DNA of 64,000 nucleotides, from assembly GCF_020497125.1 (NCBI RefSeq), contig NC_059073.1:10623225-10687224 (forward strand), given 5' to 3'. This DNA is from Mauremys mutica. Taxonomy: Eukaryota; Chordata; Testudines; Geoemydidae. Position 1 is the stretch's first letter; the number at the start of each line of letters is the position of its first letter. Below, one piece after another: positions 32,690 through 43,422 of this stretch. The translations under genes were made by a program, and so were the position numbers. The notes beneath the pieces were generated by a model that was given only the letters and a program-made list of their open reading frames with translations, did not search any database and was not told the origin of the DNA.

Positions 32690-35200
32690 CAGAGAGAGAT
32701 CGCATAAAGGACTTGCAGAGATAGTAATTTAATCCTGTTCTGCTTCTGGAGCCTTAATCAAAAGACCAGCGTGCCTCTGCTGATGTGCCTGAAACACTAT
32801 GAATGAGACCTCTTATTCCAGGGACTCCAGTTCTTACTCAGTTGCGAGCCAGACCAGCAACTTGCCAGGAACCAGAAGTTTTCATATAATTTTCACAGAA
32901 TGGAACTGCTTGCACATGGTAAATATGCAGAGGTGGGTCAAGGAGATGGTCCCATCAATGCTCCATGTTGACCCAAGCCAACTGCATTGAAGATTGCACA
33001 GTAGAACCTGCACTCTGAATGGTCTGCAGCTCTGCGTGAAAAATGGGCTGCATTGTGAAACCCCACATTTGGTCCAAAAGCTGCCATTTGACCCTCCCAT
33101 TCTTATGGCCTTAGTGAAATATGCACCTGGTGCACGTGTTCGCTTCCATGACTGTCTATTCCCTGTTTGCTGCAAGGGGAGCCGATGTACTGGTCTAAAC
33201 TGCCTGGAGTTATCTGCTCTGGGGAAGAAATCAACGATGTTTATTTCAAGCAGTTTGTGGTAGGGTAATGAGAGGCAAGGGAGCACAAAATTCAATTATG
33301 CACAGCGTGTTATGCATGTACATTTTCATGATTTGTATTGATTCATGTGCATGACAGATTGGTTATAAATTGGGTAATATATTGGCTTGTAAATGAAATA
33401 CATTGGATTGTAGTTGGTATATGGAATTCTCAGGGCCTACATGACATTTTATTTGTGTGTGTAAAGAATCTCTGTTATTTCTCTGTGTGTAGGATATAAT
33501 TGGGTTACATGGGTAGTACGTGGGTCATTTATGGAAATATATTGGCACCACAGTATCTCAGGTCGCCGCTGTCGTCAGTGAAATCAGTTGATGGGGCCGA
33601 GTCCGGCTCCTAGAGAACATGCGGACACATCCCTAAGAACCACCCTCTCAGTTAGCACCCCTCTTGTCAACCTGAGCATAAATCCATGACTGATTGGGCA
33701 GGGAGACTAAACTCCATTCACATCAAAGGTTGAGCTGACTTGGTATGGGCCACATGGGAGGATGTTGTCAGAATGCTGCTGCCTCTGATGTACCTCCTGT
33801 GGGGGAGGGAGTGCTGTTGATCCAGCACGAAAAAACAAACAATGAAACACCTGCCCCTGGGACCCTAGGTAGCTATGCTGGGAAGACCTTCAACCACTAC
33901 ACCCAGGGTTGGAGTAAGGCAGGCTTAGGCCTCAGGCACATCACAACACGGATTCCACTCCAGCTCCATGCACATAGCCCTGCCTCTTGTACTGCTGGCC
34001 CACCCAGCCCTTAGAAGGGTGGGAAAAGGGACCCCCTTCCCTCTGCCGCAGCAGAGCCAACATCCACTTGGGAGCCAGCTTGGTTTTCAACAAGAAGCGC
34101 CCCAGTGCCTAGCCTAGTAGCCTGAGTCTAGGGGCTTGAGGGAGTGGGATGGACCCATTGTCCTCTTCTCTTCCTGCCATACACAAAGGATGCTTCCCAG
34201 CTTGGGTAGAGAGATGCGCCAGCTCTGCTTGAGCTAGTGTACTAAACCCCGCAGCATAGCCGAGGTAGCATGGGCAGCAGCTCAGGCTAGTTGCCGGGGT
34301 ACAACCCTGCCCAGCCCTCCCCAAGTACATATCCAGGTGGCTAGCCCAAGCTGCCAGCTGGCTACCCCAGCCGTGCTGCTATTTTTAGCCCTCTATCTCA
34401 AGCAGAGCTAGCACCTGTCTGTCAATGCAAGCTGGGAAGCATCCTCCCAGCCGCAATGGAGACATAACCAGAGCCTTCTGCTTGGGTGGTGTTGGTTGCA
34501 CATCCCCTTTCCCGTACCCCAGAACAGTGAATCTTGGCATTAATGCCCCATTAAGGTGAATGGCACCCTTCATGCCTCTTAGACATATTGCTCTGTGCAG
34601 ACTCTGGCAGCCATCTCTCCGCTGGTTATGCTCAGGTCACACTTTTAAGCTTTTTTCCACCCACAACTGTGAGGTTTAAGAAGTTCTTCTTTGGAATGAA
34701 AGCTCAGATTTGGCTTCAGTCACCACAAGACTTGGAGATCTGCGGCCCTTGGCAAGGCCCTTTATTGCCTGTGCTTGACTCTGTGCTTGACTAGCCAGCA
34801 TGAGTTGCTAGCCATAGTATGAGTATACCTCTCCAAGCAGCCAATTCAACAGGAAAATCTCTCTTTGTCCAGTTAGAGCACAAATCCAAAACCCATAAAG
34901 GTCAACAGAAAGACTAAATGAGATCAGGTCACCAGTCTTGCATTGGCAGGATGACTAACACGGTCTTCTATGACTTTGACTTCTGCGAAAGAGGCATACA
35001 GCTCTAAGGCCAACAAGCAGAGGACTGGAGGCAAAAGTGGAGTCATTTACAAGAGATCCAGGGGTAGATGGTCAGTTGGTAGAGGATAAGCCCATGGACA
35101 CCCATGCCAGGATATAGGAGAGGGGGATGAATAGGTCCTGGTGAAGTTTTATACAGCCCTTTCCATAATTCCCATGTCCTGCTCTCTGGAGATGGACTTA

Positions 35201-35892
35201 GGGCTTGGCTACATTTGCAGATGTGAAGCGTTGGGAGTTAAACCCGCCTTCAGAGACCGCAGCAGGGAAAACGCTGCTGTGTCTTTACACAGTCAGCTGC
35301 AAGCGCACTGGCGTGGCCACATTAGTAGCTCTTGCAACGCCACAAAGAGCAGTGCATTGTGGTAGCTATGTGGCTACAACGTGCTTTTCAAATGGGGTCG
35401 GGTGGAGTGTGACGGAGTGTGTTGTGAGTATGTGGGGGGAAAGACAGTGTGTTTTGGGGGGCAGAGAGTGTGTCAGCATGCTGTCTTGTAAGCTCAGACA
35501 GCAGCAGACCCTCTCCCCTCTGCCTCACTCTCACACACACTCACAACAGCAGCACTCCACACTAATGGTTTGCTTTGTCCCAGAGCAGATAAGCAGCCGC
35601 CTATCAGAAGCGGATCTTTGAAAGGGGATATCCGCATGCCTGCAGCCAATTTCAAAACAATGACCAGAGTGGTCACTTGACTTCAGGGGATTATGGGACG
35701 TTTCTGGAGGCCAATCACAGCACAGTAATGCAACACCTCGTCCACACTGATGCCCCGGCATTTCAGCCGGGGAGCAGCAAGCTTTATGCTTCTCATGGAG
35801 GTGGATTACCAGGAGTGCTCCAGCTGCAGAGGCCAGGCACTCCAAGTCCCTTGCCAGCATGGACACTGTAACTTGCAAGTGTAGCCAAGCCC
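35201..35892. mobile_element. Harbinger-like non-autonomous element (copy 2)
   Basis: Duplicate of 31,197-31,888 with the same TTA flanks. It arose by the segment duplication, not by an independent insertion. Confidence 0.8.
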
Positions 35893-36177
35893 TTAGTCAA
35901 TGATTTGTTCCTTTGGACTGATTAATTCAACTGGTGAAAACTCCAGGGGTCGGGGAGGAGAGAGGGATTTTTAAAATCTTATCATTTATACTATTACTTA
36001 TAGCTGTTATAGCAGCACTAGTATTTCAATAATCTTTATAGAGCTCAATTGTACCACAGACAATTGATACGAGTGACTTCAGTGCTTTTGACTACGTGGT
36101 TTAAAATCTCCAGAGTAGAATATTCATAGTGCTCACTTGTGGCCGAGATGCAAAAAGGATAAAGTTTGCATTACATT

Positions 36178-36856
36178 CCAGTGGTGGTTCTGGCTGAGGT
36201 TCTGTCAGCTTTCCCAGTTCTAGCTCCACCCCAAGCTATTGGGGCTAGCAGTGTGCACTCACGTAGCAAGGGAGAATAATTGCCTCCTCTCCTGGACTCA
36301 CTGGCTGAAATCCTATGGCTTGCAGGAGGTCAGACTAGTTGTTTACAGCGGTCCCTTCTATCCTTATAATCTATTAACCAGATTTTCAGCTGCTGTCAAT
36401 CAGTGTAGCTGCACTGAAGGGAAGACTCAACTGGATCAAGCTTCTGCTGAGATTAGGTGGAACCAGAGTTTTACCATCTCTAAAATATTCTGCAAGACCC
36501 AACTCTTCATGCATGTTTTCCTTACTGAGTAGGCGTGGCCTCCCCAGTGCACTTGGAGTCTGACCTTTAGGATAAGAATCTATGGAAGAGGGCGAATGGA
36601 TGGCTAAGCTTGCATTAGTGGGCAGATGTATGCAAGAGTGCCCAGATACTGTTGTGATAGGCACTTAAAAATGTCCCTCATAGAGCTAGTGGTGAAAGCC
36701 TATGGAGAAAGCTGATGAGACACTAGACCTGTTCTGGGTAGCCCAAATGTTGAATGAAGAAGGACTTGTATAATAACCATGAGACCTATTCTTTATATTT
36801 GATCACCTCTGGTATACATATATCTTGTGTATGAAAGATGCTGCATTAAAACAGGT
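36178..36856. other. Unassigned intergenic DNA with a CR1-type tail
   Basis: GGAGGTCAGACTAGTTGTTT, ACAGCGGTCCCTTCTATCC and TTATAATCTAT (36,325-36,375) resemble the CR1-type tail also present at 58,400-58,460. The rest is unassigned. Confidence 0.4.
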
Positions 36857-36992
36857 TTCAGAGTGGTCGCTGTGTTAGTCTGTATCAGCAAAAAGAATGA
36901 GGCGTCCTTGTGGCACCTTAGAGACTAACACATTTAGTGGAGCATAAGCATTCGTGGGTTAAAACCCACTTCACTGGATGCATGCAGTGGAC
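36857..36992 (+). repeat. Chelonian GTGGCACCTTAGAGACTAAC repeat, plus arm of a fold-back
   Basis: TTTCAGAGTGGTCGCTGTGT, TAGTCTGTATCAGCAAAAAG, GTGGCACCTTAGAGACTAAC and GGATGCATGCAGTGGA. It stops abruptly after GCAGTGGA and is followed by the same repeat in reverse. Confidence 0.8.
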
Positions 36993-37325
36993 TCGGCGTG
37001 GATGGGTAAAAACTGTTTCCCTGTGCTATTTTTCCCCTACTGTTACTCGCACCTTCTTGTCAGCTGTTGGAAATGGGCCATCCTGATTATCACTGCAAAA
37101 TTTTTTTTCTCCTGCTGATAATAGCTCACCTAATAGTCACCTTAATTGACTACTTTCGTTACAGTTGGTATGGCAATAGCCATTTTTTTCATGTTCTCTG
37201 TGTATATATATCTTCCTACTGTATTTTCCACTGCATGCATCCAATGAAGTGGGTTTTAACCCATGAAAGTTTATGCTCAAATAAATTTGTTAGTCTCTAA
37301 GGTGCCACAAGTGCTCCTGTTCTTT
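36993..37325 (-). repeat. Chelonian repeat, fuller reverse copy
   Basis: Minus-strand copy whose head (37,238-37,325) contains CCATGAAAGTTTATGCTC and TTAGTCTCTAAGGTGCCACA. Its body (37,000-37,237) includes GCTGATAATAGCTCACCTAA and GTTGGTATGGCAATAGCC. Together with 36,857-36,992 it forms an inverted pair. Confidence 0.8.
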
Positions 37326-38667
37326 TTACTGCATTAAAAGGATCTCTAAAGCTGTGAGCACCTGCCCTAACATGGAACTCCAGCTTCCCTGGAAGCTACT
37401 GGCTGCTCAGTGCTTTTGAAGAATCAAGCCACTTATTTAGTTGGCTAAACATGGACGTAGAAACTTAACTTCAGGCTTCCACTTTTGAAACTCGTGGCCA
37501 GCATTTTGAATCACAGTGGTATCGATGAGGAGACGGCAGCTTAAATGACTGATCCTCCTTTTGATGTACTCCATAGGGGTAAAAGTGTCCTGCTTCCTTA
37601 TCCCAGATTTTTATCATCAGTGGTTTCTGAGTTCCAGAGTGTTAATTTCCTGGTGTTCTTTCTGAAACCTCATCCTAATCCCAAGGAAACTAGAGTCCAT
37701 GCCCTAAGCATCAGAAGGGCTTTGAGTTTTTAGATGGGTCAGGCTGAGGCATTTTGCAGCCTTTGAGGATCAGAGCAAAAGGAATGCCACTTCCCTGTAA
37801 CATCTCTCCACGCAGATCAGCCTGTGCATTGAGACACCACACAGGTCAAGCTGGGTTTCAGCACCTAAGGCTCTTAGGGCTTGCACACTACTAAGCCTAA
37901 AGCAGCATCAGTGACATTGTTTTGTAGTGTTACCCTCGTAGCAATGGGAATGGCTCCCTGGAGTTCTACCTTCACATCTACGGAGCACTACTCTGATGAA
38001 CAGGCACCCGGATCTGACACTTTTTCTGCAGTCCTTGTCTGATGAAAACTCCTCCACCCACCTTCTGAGAGTCTCTGCTCACTACAGCCCCCCACACGTG
38101 GCAATAGACAGAACGATAAAAAAAAATCAAAGCTGGCTGGAATTTTCCAATATTTAATTTTTCAATGAAATTGTGTGTCAAAATTTGGAATTTCACTGAA
38201 AAAAATTCTGGCCATTTTGTGTGTGTGTGTGTGAATTCCCTTCCCCTACACACCTGTTTTCTGCCTAGCTACAGGAAGAACGGTAACTGGCCACATTAAG
38301 AGTGGCTCCCGTCACGCCTGGTCTCTGCATATTCTTGCTCAGTGCTTTCTCACACAAGACTTTTGGACAAGATTTGTGTAAGACCCTAGCGATTTGGGAT
38401 CCCTTTCTTTGGGATGCCAACCTGAAAAACCTGATTTTCAGAGGGAGGAGGTTCAGTGTTTTCTGAAAGTCTTCAGGCCACTTTTAAAAGGCACCTCAAG
38501 GTGGGCAAACAAAAGCAGAGACAATCCCAAGTTACTAACCGCTTTGGAAAACGTCACCCTGGGGATTCATGGAAGGTGGCTGGAAATTGCACAGAGGTTT
38601 ATAACCTCATCTCTGAAACTTCTGGGGCGTTGAGTGGAATATTGAGTGGTGCCAGCTGGCACCGAAG
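37326..38667. other. Unassigned intergenic DNA
   Basis: Traces of TTTTGAA-type palindromic MITE sequence near 37,420 and 38,440. A/T-rich inverted motifs occur at 38,120-38,215 and a short (TG)n run near 38,217-38,232. No gene recognised. Confidence 0.35.
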
Positions 38668-38675
38668 TTCTAGAA

Positions 38676-39510
38676 CAGGAGTGGGCAAACTACATCCCGC
38701 ATGCCGGATCTGGCCCGCCAGCTGTTTTAAGCTGGCCCTTGAGCTCCCACTGAGGAGTGAGGCCTGTGTCTTGCCCCACTCTGGTGCTCCAGTTAGGGCA
38801 CAGGGTCAGGGGCCGCACCATGGCCTCCCTCCTGCTCCTATGCACTCCAATGGCCCCGCTCCAATGGCCCCCTCCTGCGCTCCAATGGGAGCTGTGGGGG
38901 CGGTGCCTGCAGATGGGGCAGCGTGCAGAGCTGCCTGGCTGCGTGTCCACACAGGAGCCGGAGAAGGGACATGCTGCTTGGAGCCTCGCCCCACCCCTGA
39001 GCCTGTCCCCATGCCCCAAACCCCTGCCCCAGCCCTGATCCCCCTCCTGCCCTCCAAACCCCTCAATCCCAGCCTGGAGCATGCTCCTACACCCCAAACC
39101 CCTAATCCCCAGCGCCACCCCAGAGCCCACACCCCCATCTGGAGCCTGCACCCCTTCCTGCACCCCAATCCCTGGCCTAGCCCTGATCCCCCTCCTGCCC
39201 TCCGAACCCCTCGGTCCCAGCCCAGAGCACCCTCCTACACCCCAAATGTCTCATCCCTAGCCCCATCCCAGAGCGTGCACCCCCAGCTGGAGCCCGCACC
39301 CCCCCCTGCACCCCACTGCCCCGCCCCAGCCCAAAGCCCCCACCTGCATCCTGAACATCTTCATTTCTGGCCCCACCCCGGAGTCTGCACCCCCAGCCAG
39401 AGCCCTCACCCCCTCCCACATCCCAACCCCAAATTCGTGAGCATTCATGGCCCGCCATACAATATCTATTCCCAGATGTGGCCCTTGGGCCAAAAAATTT
39501 GCCTACCCTG
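38676..39510. mobile_element. Non-autonomous hAT element with C-rich minisatellite interior
   Basis: Ends CAGGAGTGGGCAAACT and AATTTGCCTACCCTG, with subterminal CTGGCCC/GGCCCGCC motifs. Flanks are TTCTAGAA (38,668-38,675) and ATCTAGAA (39,511-39,518), an 8-bp target duplication with one change. From about 38,990 to 39,430 the interior is a degenerate C-rich tandem array with recurring CACCCCAAACCCC, CCCTGATCCCCCTCCTGCCC and GAGCCYRCACCCC blocks. The long Pro-rich ORF (38,456-39,511) and the Gly-rich reverse frames are translations of this array. Confidence 0.9.
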
Positions 39511-39646
39511 ATCTAGAAGGTCCCTGAAGCATAGCAGCCCTGGGAGAGACCAGATTGTGGAGCTGAAACTCTCTCGATGTATGATCGTCGTTATAGTTAG
39601 TAAGTGGCTTGCTCCCCTCCCCCGCCTCCTTGGCAACTATCCAAGC

Positions 39647-39745
39647 AAGATTTAGTTGGGAATTGGTCCTGCTTTGAGCAGGGGGTTGGACTAGATACCT
39701 CCTGAGGTCCCTTCCAACCCCGATGTTCCATGGTTCTATGATATG
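39647..39745 (+). mobile_element. CR1 LINE 3' tail
   Basis: GATTTAGTTGGGAATTGGTC, GAGCAGGGGGTTGGACTAGA and CATGGTTCTATGA: only the last ~100 bp of a CR1. Confidence 0.9.
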
Positions 39746-40815
39746 GAATGATAGTGCTGCAATTTGAGCTGTTTTGCTATCAGGGAAGCTCCAAGCAGGG
39801 CTATAAACGGTATGAAATCTCTAACCCAACTACTCCAAGCTGACTCAGCTTTGCTCACTCTGTCTCCAGGTCTCAGCCACTATCTATCTTGCCACCGTGC
39901 ATTAGCTTCTTTCCAAGTCCCTCACAGTGCATTAGCGGATGGCAGGATTTATTATTGGGAGCTAATAACCGTGTGCGTTGCATGTTGTTCCACATAAAGC
40001 AGGCTCTGAGAAATGACTTTGGACACTAATTGCACTGGACTAAATAATGACAGGTTGACACCATTATTGTCAGTGATACAGAGATTTACAAGAGACAGGA
40101 GGCCCAGGGTTTAAGATGACGGTGCTAATTGTATCGCTGCACAATGCATCTTACAGCACCTTTCCCATTATCCAGGTAGAGTAACTCCATTGTCTTTGGG
40201 GGTAACTAGCACCCTTCATCATTCTGCTAGCATCTCATATCAGTGTCAGTGTAAATACCACACGAGATAATTGAATCAGCAAGCGAGAAATTCTATTTGC
40301 TATACAAGCCAAGGAAAACCAAGCAGATTTAGTCAGTAGTAGGATGGGCTTAATCAGATCATAAAATACAATAGTGGGTATCATCCAGCTTTGTGTTTAA
40401 TTTGTTTCCCTGTCTTCGTAATAGCATACAGTGTTTACCCATGGGGACCACACGACGATATCTGAAATACCACAAGATCAGCTTATTCATAATTAATAGC
40501 AGATCATTAAGGTAGCTTGGATACTGTTGTGGGGGAATGGCTGGCAAATGCTGACATTATAATGACAACTAGTCCACTGGCCCAGGTTGCCAGCCGAAGA
40601 ACTCAGCTGCATTAGCTTCAGTTTGATTCAATTAGACGTTTCTGGGAAGCTACAGAGGTGTTGGCACTGGGCAGAAGAAGGACCCTTCAGGTCTCTGTGA
40701 GAGGAGGGTATGACCCAGCCACAAACGGGTTCCACACTGCTGCATTCAGGGTTTGAATCCCTTTGTCATTATTGTCCATTCCTGATCCACTAACAGGCTG
40801 ATACACAACATGATG
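39746..40815. other. Unassigned intergenic DNA
   Basis: No recognisable gene or repeat. Confidence 0.35.
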
Positions 40816-40844
40816 ATCTCTCTCTCTCTCTCTCTCTCTCTCTC
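40816..40844. repeat. (TC)n microsatellite
   Basis: About 14 uninterrupted TC units, 16 bp before the hAT target duplication. Confidence 0.95.
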
Positions 40845-40868
40845 CTTTCCCCTGCAGTGAGGCTAGGC

Positions 40869-41171
40869 TAGGGGTCGGGAACCTTTCAGAAGTGGTGTGC
40901 TGAGTCTTCATTTATTCACTCAAATTTAAGGTTTCACGGGCCAGTCATACATTTTAACGTTTTTAGAAGGTCTCTCTATACTTTTATAACTAAACTATTG
41001 TTGTATGTAAAGTAAATAAGGTTTTTTAAAAATGATTAAGAAGCTTCTTTTAAAATTAAGTTAAAATGCAGAGCCCCCCTGACCAGTGGCCAGGACCCGG
41101 GCAGTGTGAGTGCCACTGAAAATCAGCTCGTGTGCTGCCTTTGGCACACATGCCATAGGTTGCCTACCCCG
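40869..41171. mobile_element. Non-autonomous hAT element with perfect 8-bp target duplication
   Basis: Ends TAGGGGTCGGGAACC and GGTTGCCTACCCCG are inverted. Both flanks are GGCTAGGC (40,861-40,868 and 41,172-41,179), identical. Length 303 bp, subterminal GTGTGCTG near both ends, no coding capacity. Confidence 0.92.
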
Positions 41172-41209
41172 GGCTAGGCTGTTCCTCAGATTCAGTTCTA
41201 TGGATGCGG

Positions 41210-41305
41210 GAAGCACGTCAATATGTCTGTATAATGCCTAGCCCAAAGGGGCCCCCAATATAGATCAGGGTCTCTTGGCTCTGCGGCAGTACAAATACCA
41301 AGTGG
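41210..41305 (+). mobile_element. MIR-type SINE tail
   Basis: ATGTCTGTATAATGCCTAGC, GGGGCCCCCAATATAGATCA, GGCAGTACAAATACCAAG match the 3' part of the MIR-type copies at 10.2 and 46.9 kb. Confidence 0.5.
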
Positions 41306-41499
41306 GCAATTGAATATGAAGACAAGTAACAGCCTGAAGTCACTGTTTCCCGTTCAGTTGTTGTCTAATCTACAGTGGAGCCTGGAAATGCTCCAACATC
41401 CAGCCTCACAACTCATGTGATCAATAAATCATGGACCAAGTCAGGTTTCCCAACCTGTTACTGAAGGAGCTGCTAAGTGAGATCTGGGGGTGCTCATCA

Positions 41500-41631
41500 C
41501 CTCTGGAAATCAGAACACTTCCACTTGGAGGCCTAAATGGAGTTAGGTACCCAAGTAGGCACCCAGGTTTGCAATTTTTGGGCTAAGTGACTTGCCCAAG
41601 TTCACAGAGTAAGTCAGTATCGGGGGCTAGC
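41500..41631. mobile_element. MITE trace adjoining MIR-type fragment
   Basis: GGGGGTGCTCATCACC and AGGCACCCAGGTTTGC are palindromic-MITE pieces. They run directly into reverse MIR sequence (GGCTAAGTGACTTGCCCAAG, TTCACAGAGTAAGTCAG). Confidence 0.45.
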
Positions 41632-41768
41632 CATGTTAGTCTGTATACACCAAAAACAACAAGGAGTCTGGTGGCACCTTAAAGACTAACAGATTTATTT
41701 GGGCATAAGCTTTTGTGGGTAAAAAAACACTTCTTCAGATGCATGGAGTGAAAATACTGTAACTTAGA
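41632..41768 (+). repeat. Chelonian GTGGCACCTTAGAGACTAAC repeat
   Basis: CATGTTAGTCTGTATACACC, GGTGGCACCTTAAAGACTAA, GGGCATAAGCTTTTGTGGGT and CAGATGCATGGAGTGAAAAT. Only the head portion is present. Confidence 0.85.
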
Positions 41769-42177
41769 CTTAGACGGATGGCTGGATAACTAGCACGATA
41801 GCCTCTAACTTAAAAATCATTCAATATACATTTGAAATAAGACCTCTCTTAACTCTCCCTGACAAATTCCTGTTATTCAGTGTCCTGGGGTCATCTCTGC
41901 AGTTCACAGACTGCAAGCCTGATGTGGCATGTTTGTAATGAAAACAGTATTTCATAGCAAACTATAGCATCTGGCGGCCTCAAGGTAATTACCAGCAATT
42001 CCAAGTGGACAGAAATATGTTATCAGTAATAATTTTATACACTTTACCCAGAGAGCAGGCAAGAACACAGCACCCTGCCTGCATAATGCCTGGGGCAAGT
42101 ATATGTTACTTTTCTCCAACTTAAAGCAAAGGAGGCTTTACTAGAAGGCTATCCTGCCTCTGCTTTAGTAGCCTCGG
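41769..42177. other. Unassigned intergenic DNA
   Basis: No recognisable gene or repeat. Confidence 0.35.
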
Positions 42178-42660
42178 TAGAGCTGGGCAAATAACTGATT
42201 TTTTTGGTGGCGGTTCTGAAACACCCACCCGCAACAATAGTTCAGGTTGAATTTGGTAGCTGCTTTCAACTACCTGAAAGGGGGTTCCAAAGAGGATGGA
42301 TCTAGACTGTTCTCAGTGGTAGCAGATGACAGAACAAGGAGCAATGGTATCAAGTTGCAGTGGGGGAAGTCTAGGTTGGATATTAGGAAACACAATTTCA
42401 CTAGGAGGGTGGTGAAGCACTGGAGTGGGTTACCTAGGGAGGTGGTGGAATCTCCTTCCTTAGAGGTTTTTAAGGCCCGGCTTGACAAAGCCCTGGCTGG
42501 GATGATTTAGTTGGGAATTGGTCATGCTTTGAGCAGGGGATTGGACTAGATGACCTCCTGAGGTCCCTTCCAACACTGATATTCTATGATTCTATGAATT
42601 GAAACTGACATTTCAGATTTTTCAGTGAATCAAAAAAAATCCATTTTGGGTCTGTCCCAG
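42178..42660. repeat. A/T-rich palindromic repeat interrupted by CR1
   Basis: GAGCTGGGCAAATAACTGAT on the left and AGATTTTTCAGTGAATCAAA then AAAAATCCATTTTGGG on the right resemble the ends of the A/T-rich element at 56,590-56,880. The CR1 at 42,243-42,597 sits between them. Confidence 0.4.
42243..42597 (+). mobile_element. 5'-truncated CR1 LINE
   Basis: An 87-codon open frame (42,247-42,510) covers the end of ORF2 ([20 protein letters not shown]), then the 3' UTR ending ATTCTATGATTCTATGA. It aligns with few differences to 25,260-25,600 of the young CR1, so it is also recent. Confidence 0.95.
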
Positions 42661-42834
42661 GGCAACAATTCGAATCTCCCATAGCCCAGGGAAGTGCCTA
42701 ACCATTAGGCTATGGTTATAAAGGAGTTGGGGGCTGGGGAGAATGGTGGCAGCTTCACCAGCATGGCCTGCTCCTCTGGGCATTTTGTGATTGACCAAAA
42801 TCATAGAATCATAGAATCTCCCTAAACTAAATCT
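42661..42834. other. Unassigned, with isolated CR1-like ATAGAATC motif
   Basis: ATCATAGAATCATAGAATCT at 42,801-42,820 looks like a reverse CR1 terminus without the rest of an element. Confidence 0.4.
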
Positions 42835-43422
42835 GAATTAAGCATATAGTCTTGCAGAAATAGTAAGTAATAGCAAAGAAATGCGTTGGATTACCTTTTG
42901 TTTTAGCTTGTGAATTTTCCCTGTGCTAAGAGGGAGGTTTATCCCTGTTTTTGTAACTTTAAAGTTTTGCCTAGAGGGGAAATCCTCTGTGTTTTTGAAT
43001 CTTTTGTTATTCTGTAAAGTACTTACCATCCTGATTTTACAGAGGTGATCCTTTTACCTTTTCTTTAATTAAAATTCTTCTTTTAAGAACCCGATTGATT
43101 TTTCATTGTTCTTAAGATCCAAGGTGTTGGGTCTATGTTCACCTGTACCAATTGGTGAGGATATTATTCTCAAGCCTTCCCCAGGAAATGGGGGTGAAGG
43201 GGCTTGGGGGAATGTTTTGGGGATAATAGGACTCCAAGTGGTCCTTTCCCTGATTCTTTGTCTAAATCACTTGGTGGTGACAGCATACTGTTCAAGGCAA
43301 GGTGGAATTTGTGCCTTGGGAAAGTTTTTAACCTAAGCTGGTAAAAATAAGCTTAGGGGGTCTTTCATGCGGGTCCCCACATCTGTACCCCAGAGTTCAG
43401 AGTGGGGAAGGAACCCGGGACA
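42835..43422 (+). mobile_element. LTR-retroelement fragment, same family as 120-665
   Basis: Shares ordered blocks with the first locus (see 120-665), including CTGTAAAGTACTTACCATCC, TCTTTAATTAAAATTCTTCT and AAGAACCCGATTGATTTTTC. It is better preserved at the 3' side and ends GGAACCCGGGACA (CA end). The 5' boundary is uncertain. Confidence 0.5.

Larger units (their letters stand above)
32174..36177 (+). repeat. Tandem duplication, copy 2 (~4,004 bp)
   Basis: Direct copy of 28,170-32,173, head to tail with no spacer. The junction reads TTACATT|CTGGATC. The outer edges read GAAT|CTGGATC on the left and ACATT|CCAGTGG on the right, leaving at most 1-2 bp (TC) of microhomology. Internal features repeat at +4,003 or +4,004. 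Confidence 0.97.

Noticed and set aside
28170..36177. Duplication caused by recombination between flanking repeats
   Set aside because: Edges share only 1-2 bases, and the repeats nearest to them are not homologous to each other.
38456..39511. 351-codon plus-strand ORF, Pro-rich
   Set aside because: It is largely a translation of the C-rich tandem array inside a hAT element, with overlapping long frames on the other strand and in other registers.
40816..40844. Regulatory GAGA-type element
   Set aside because: A plain TC microsatellite with no nearby gene or promoter.
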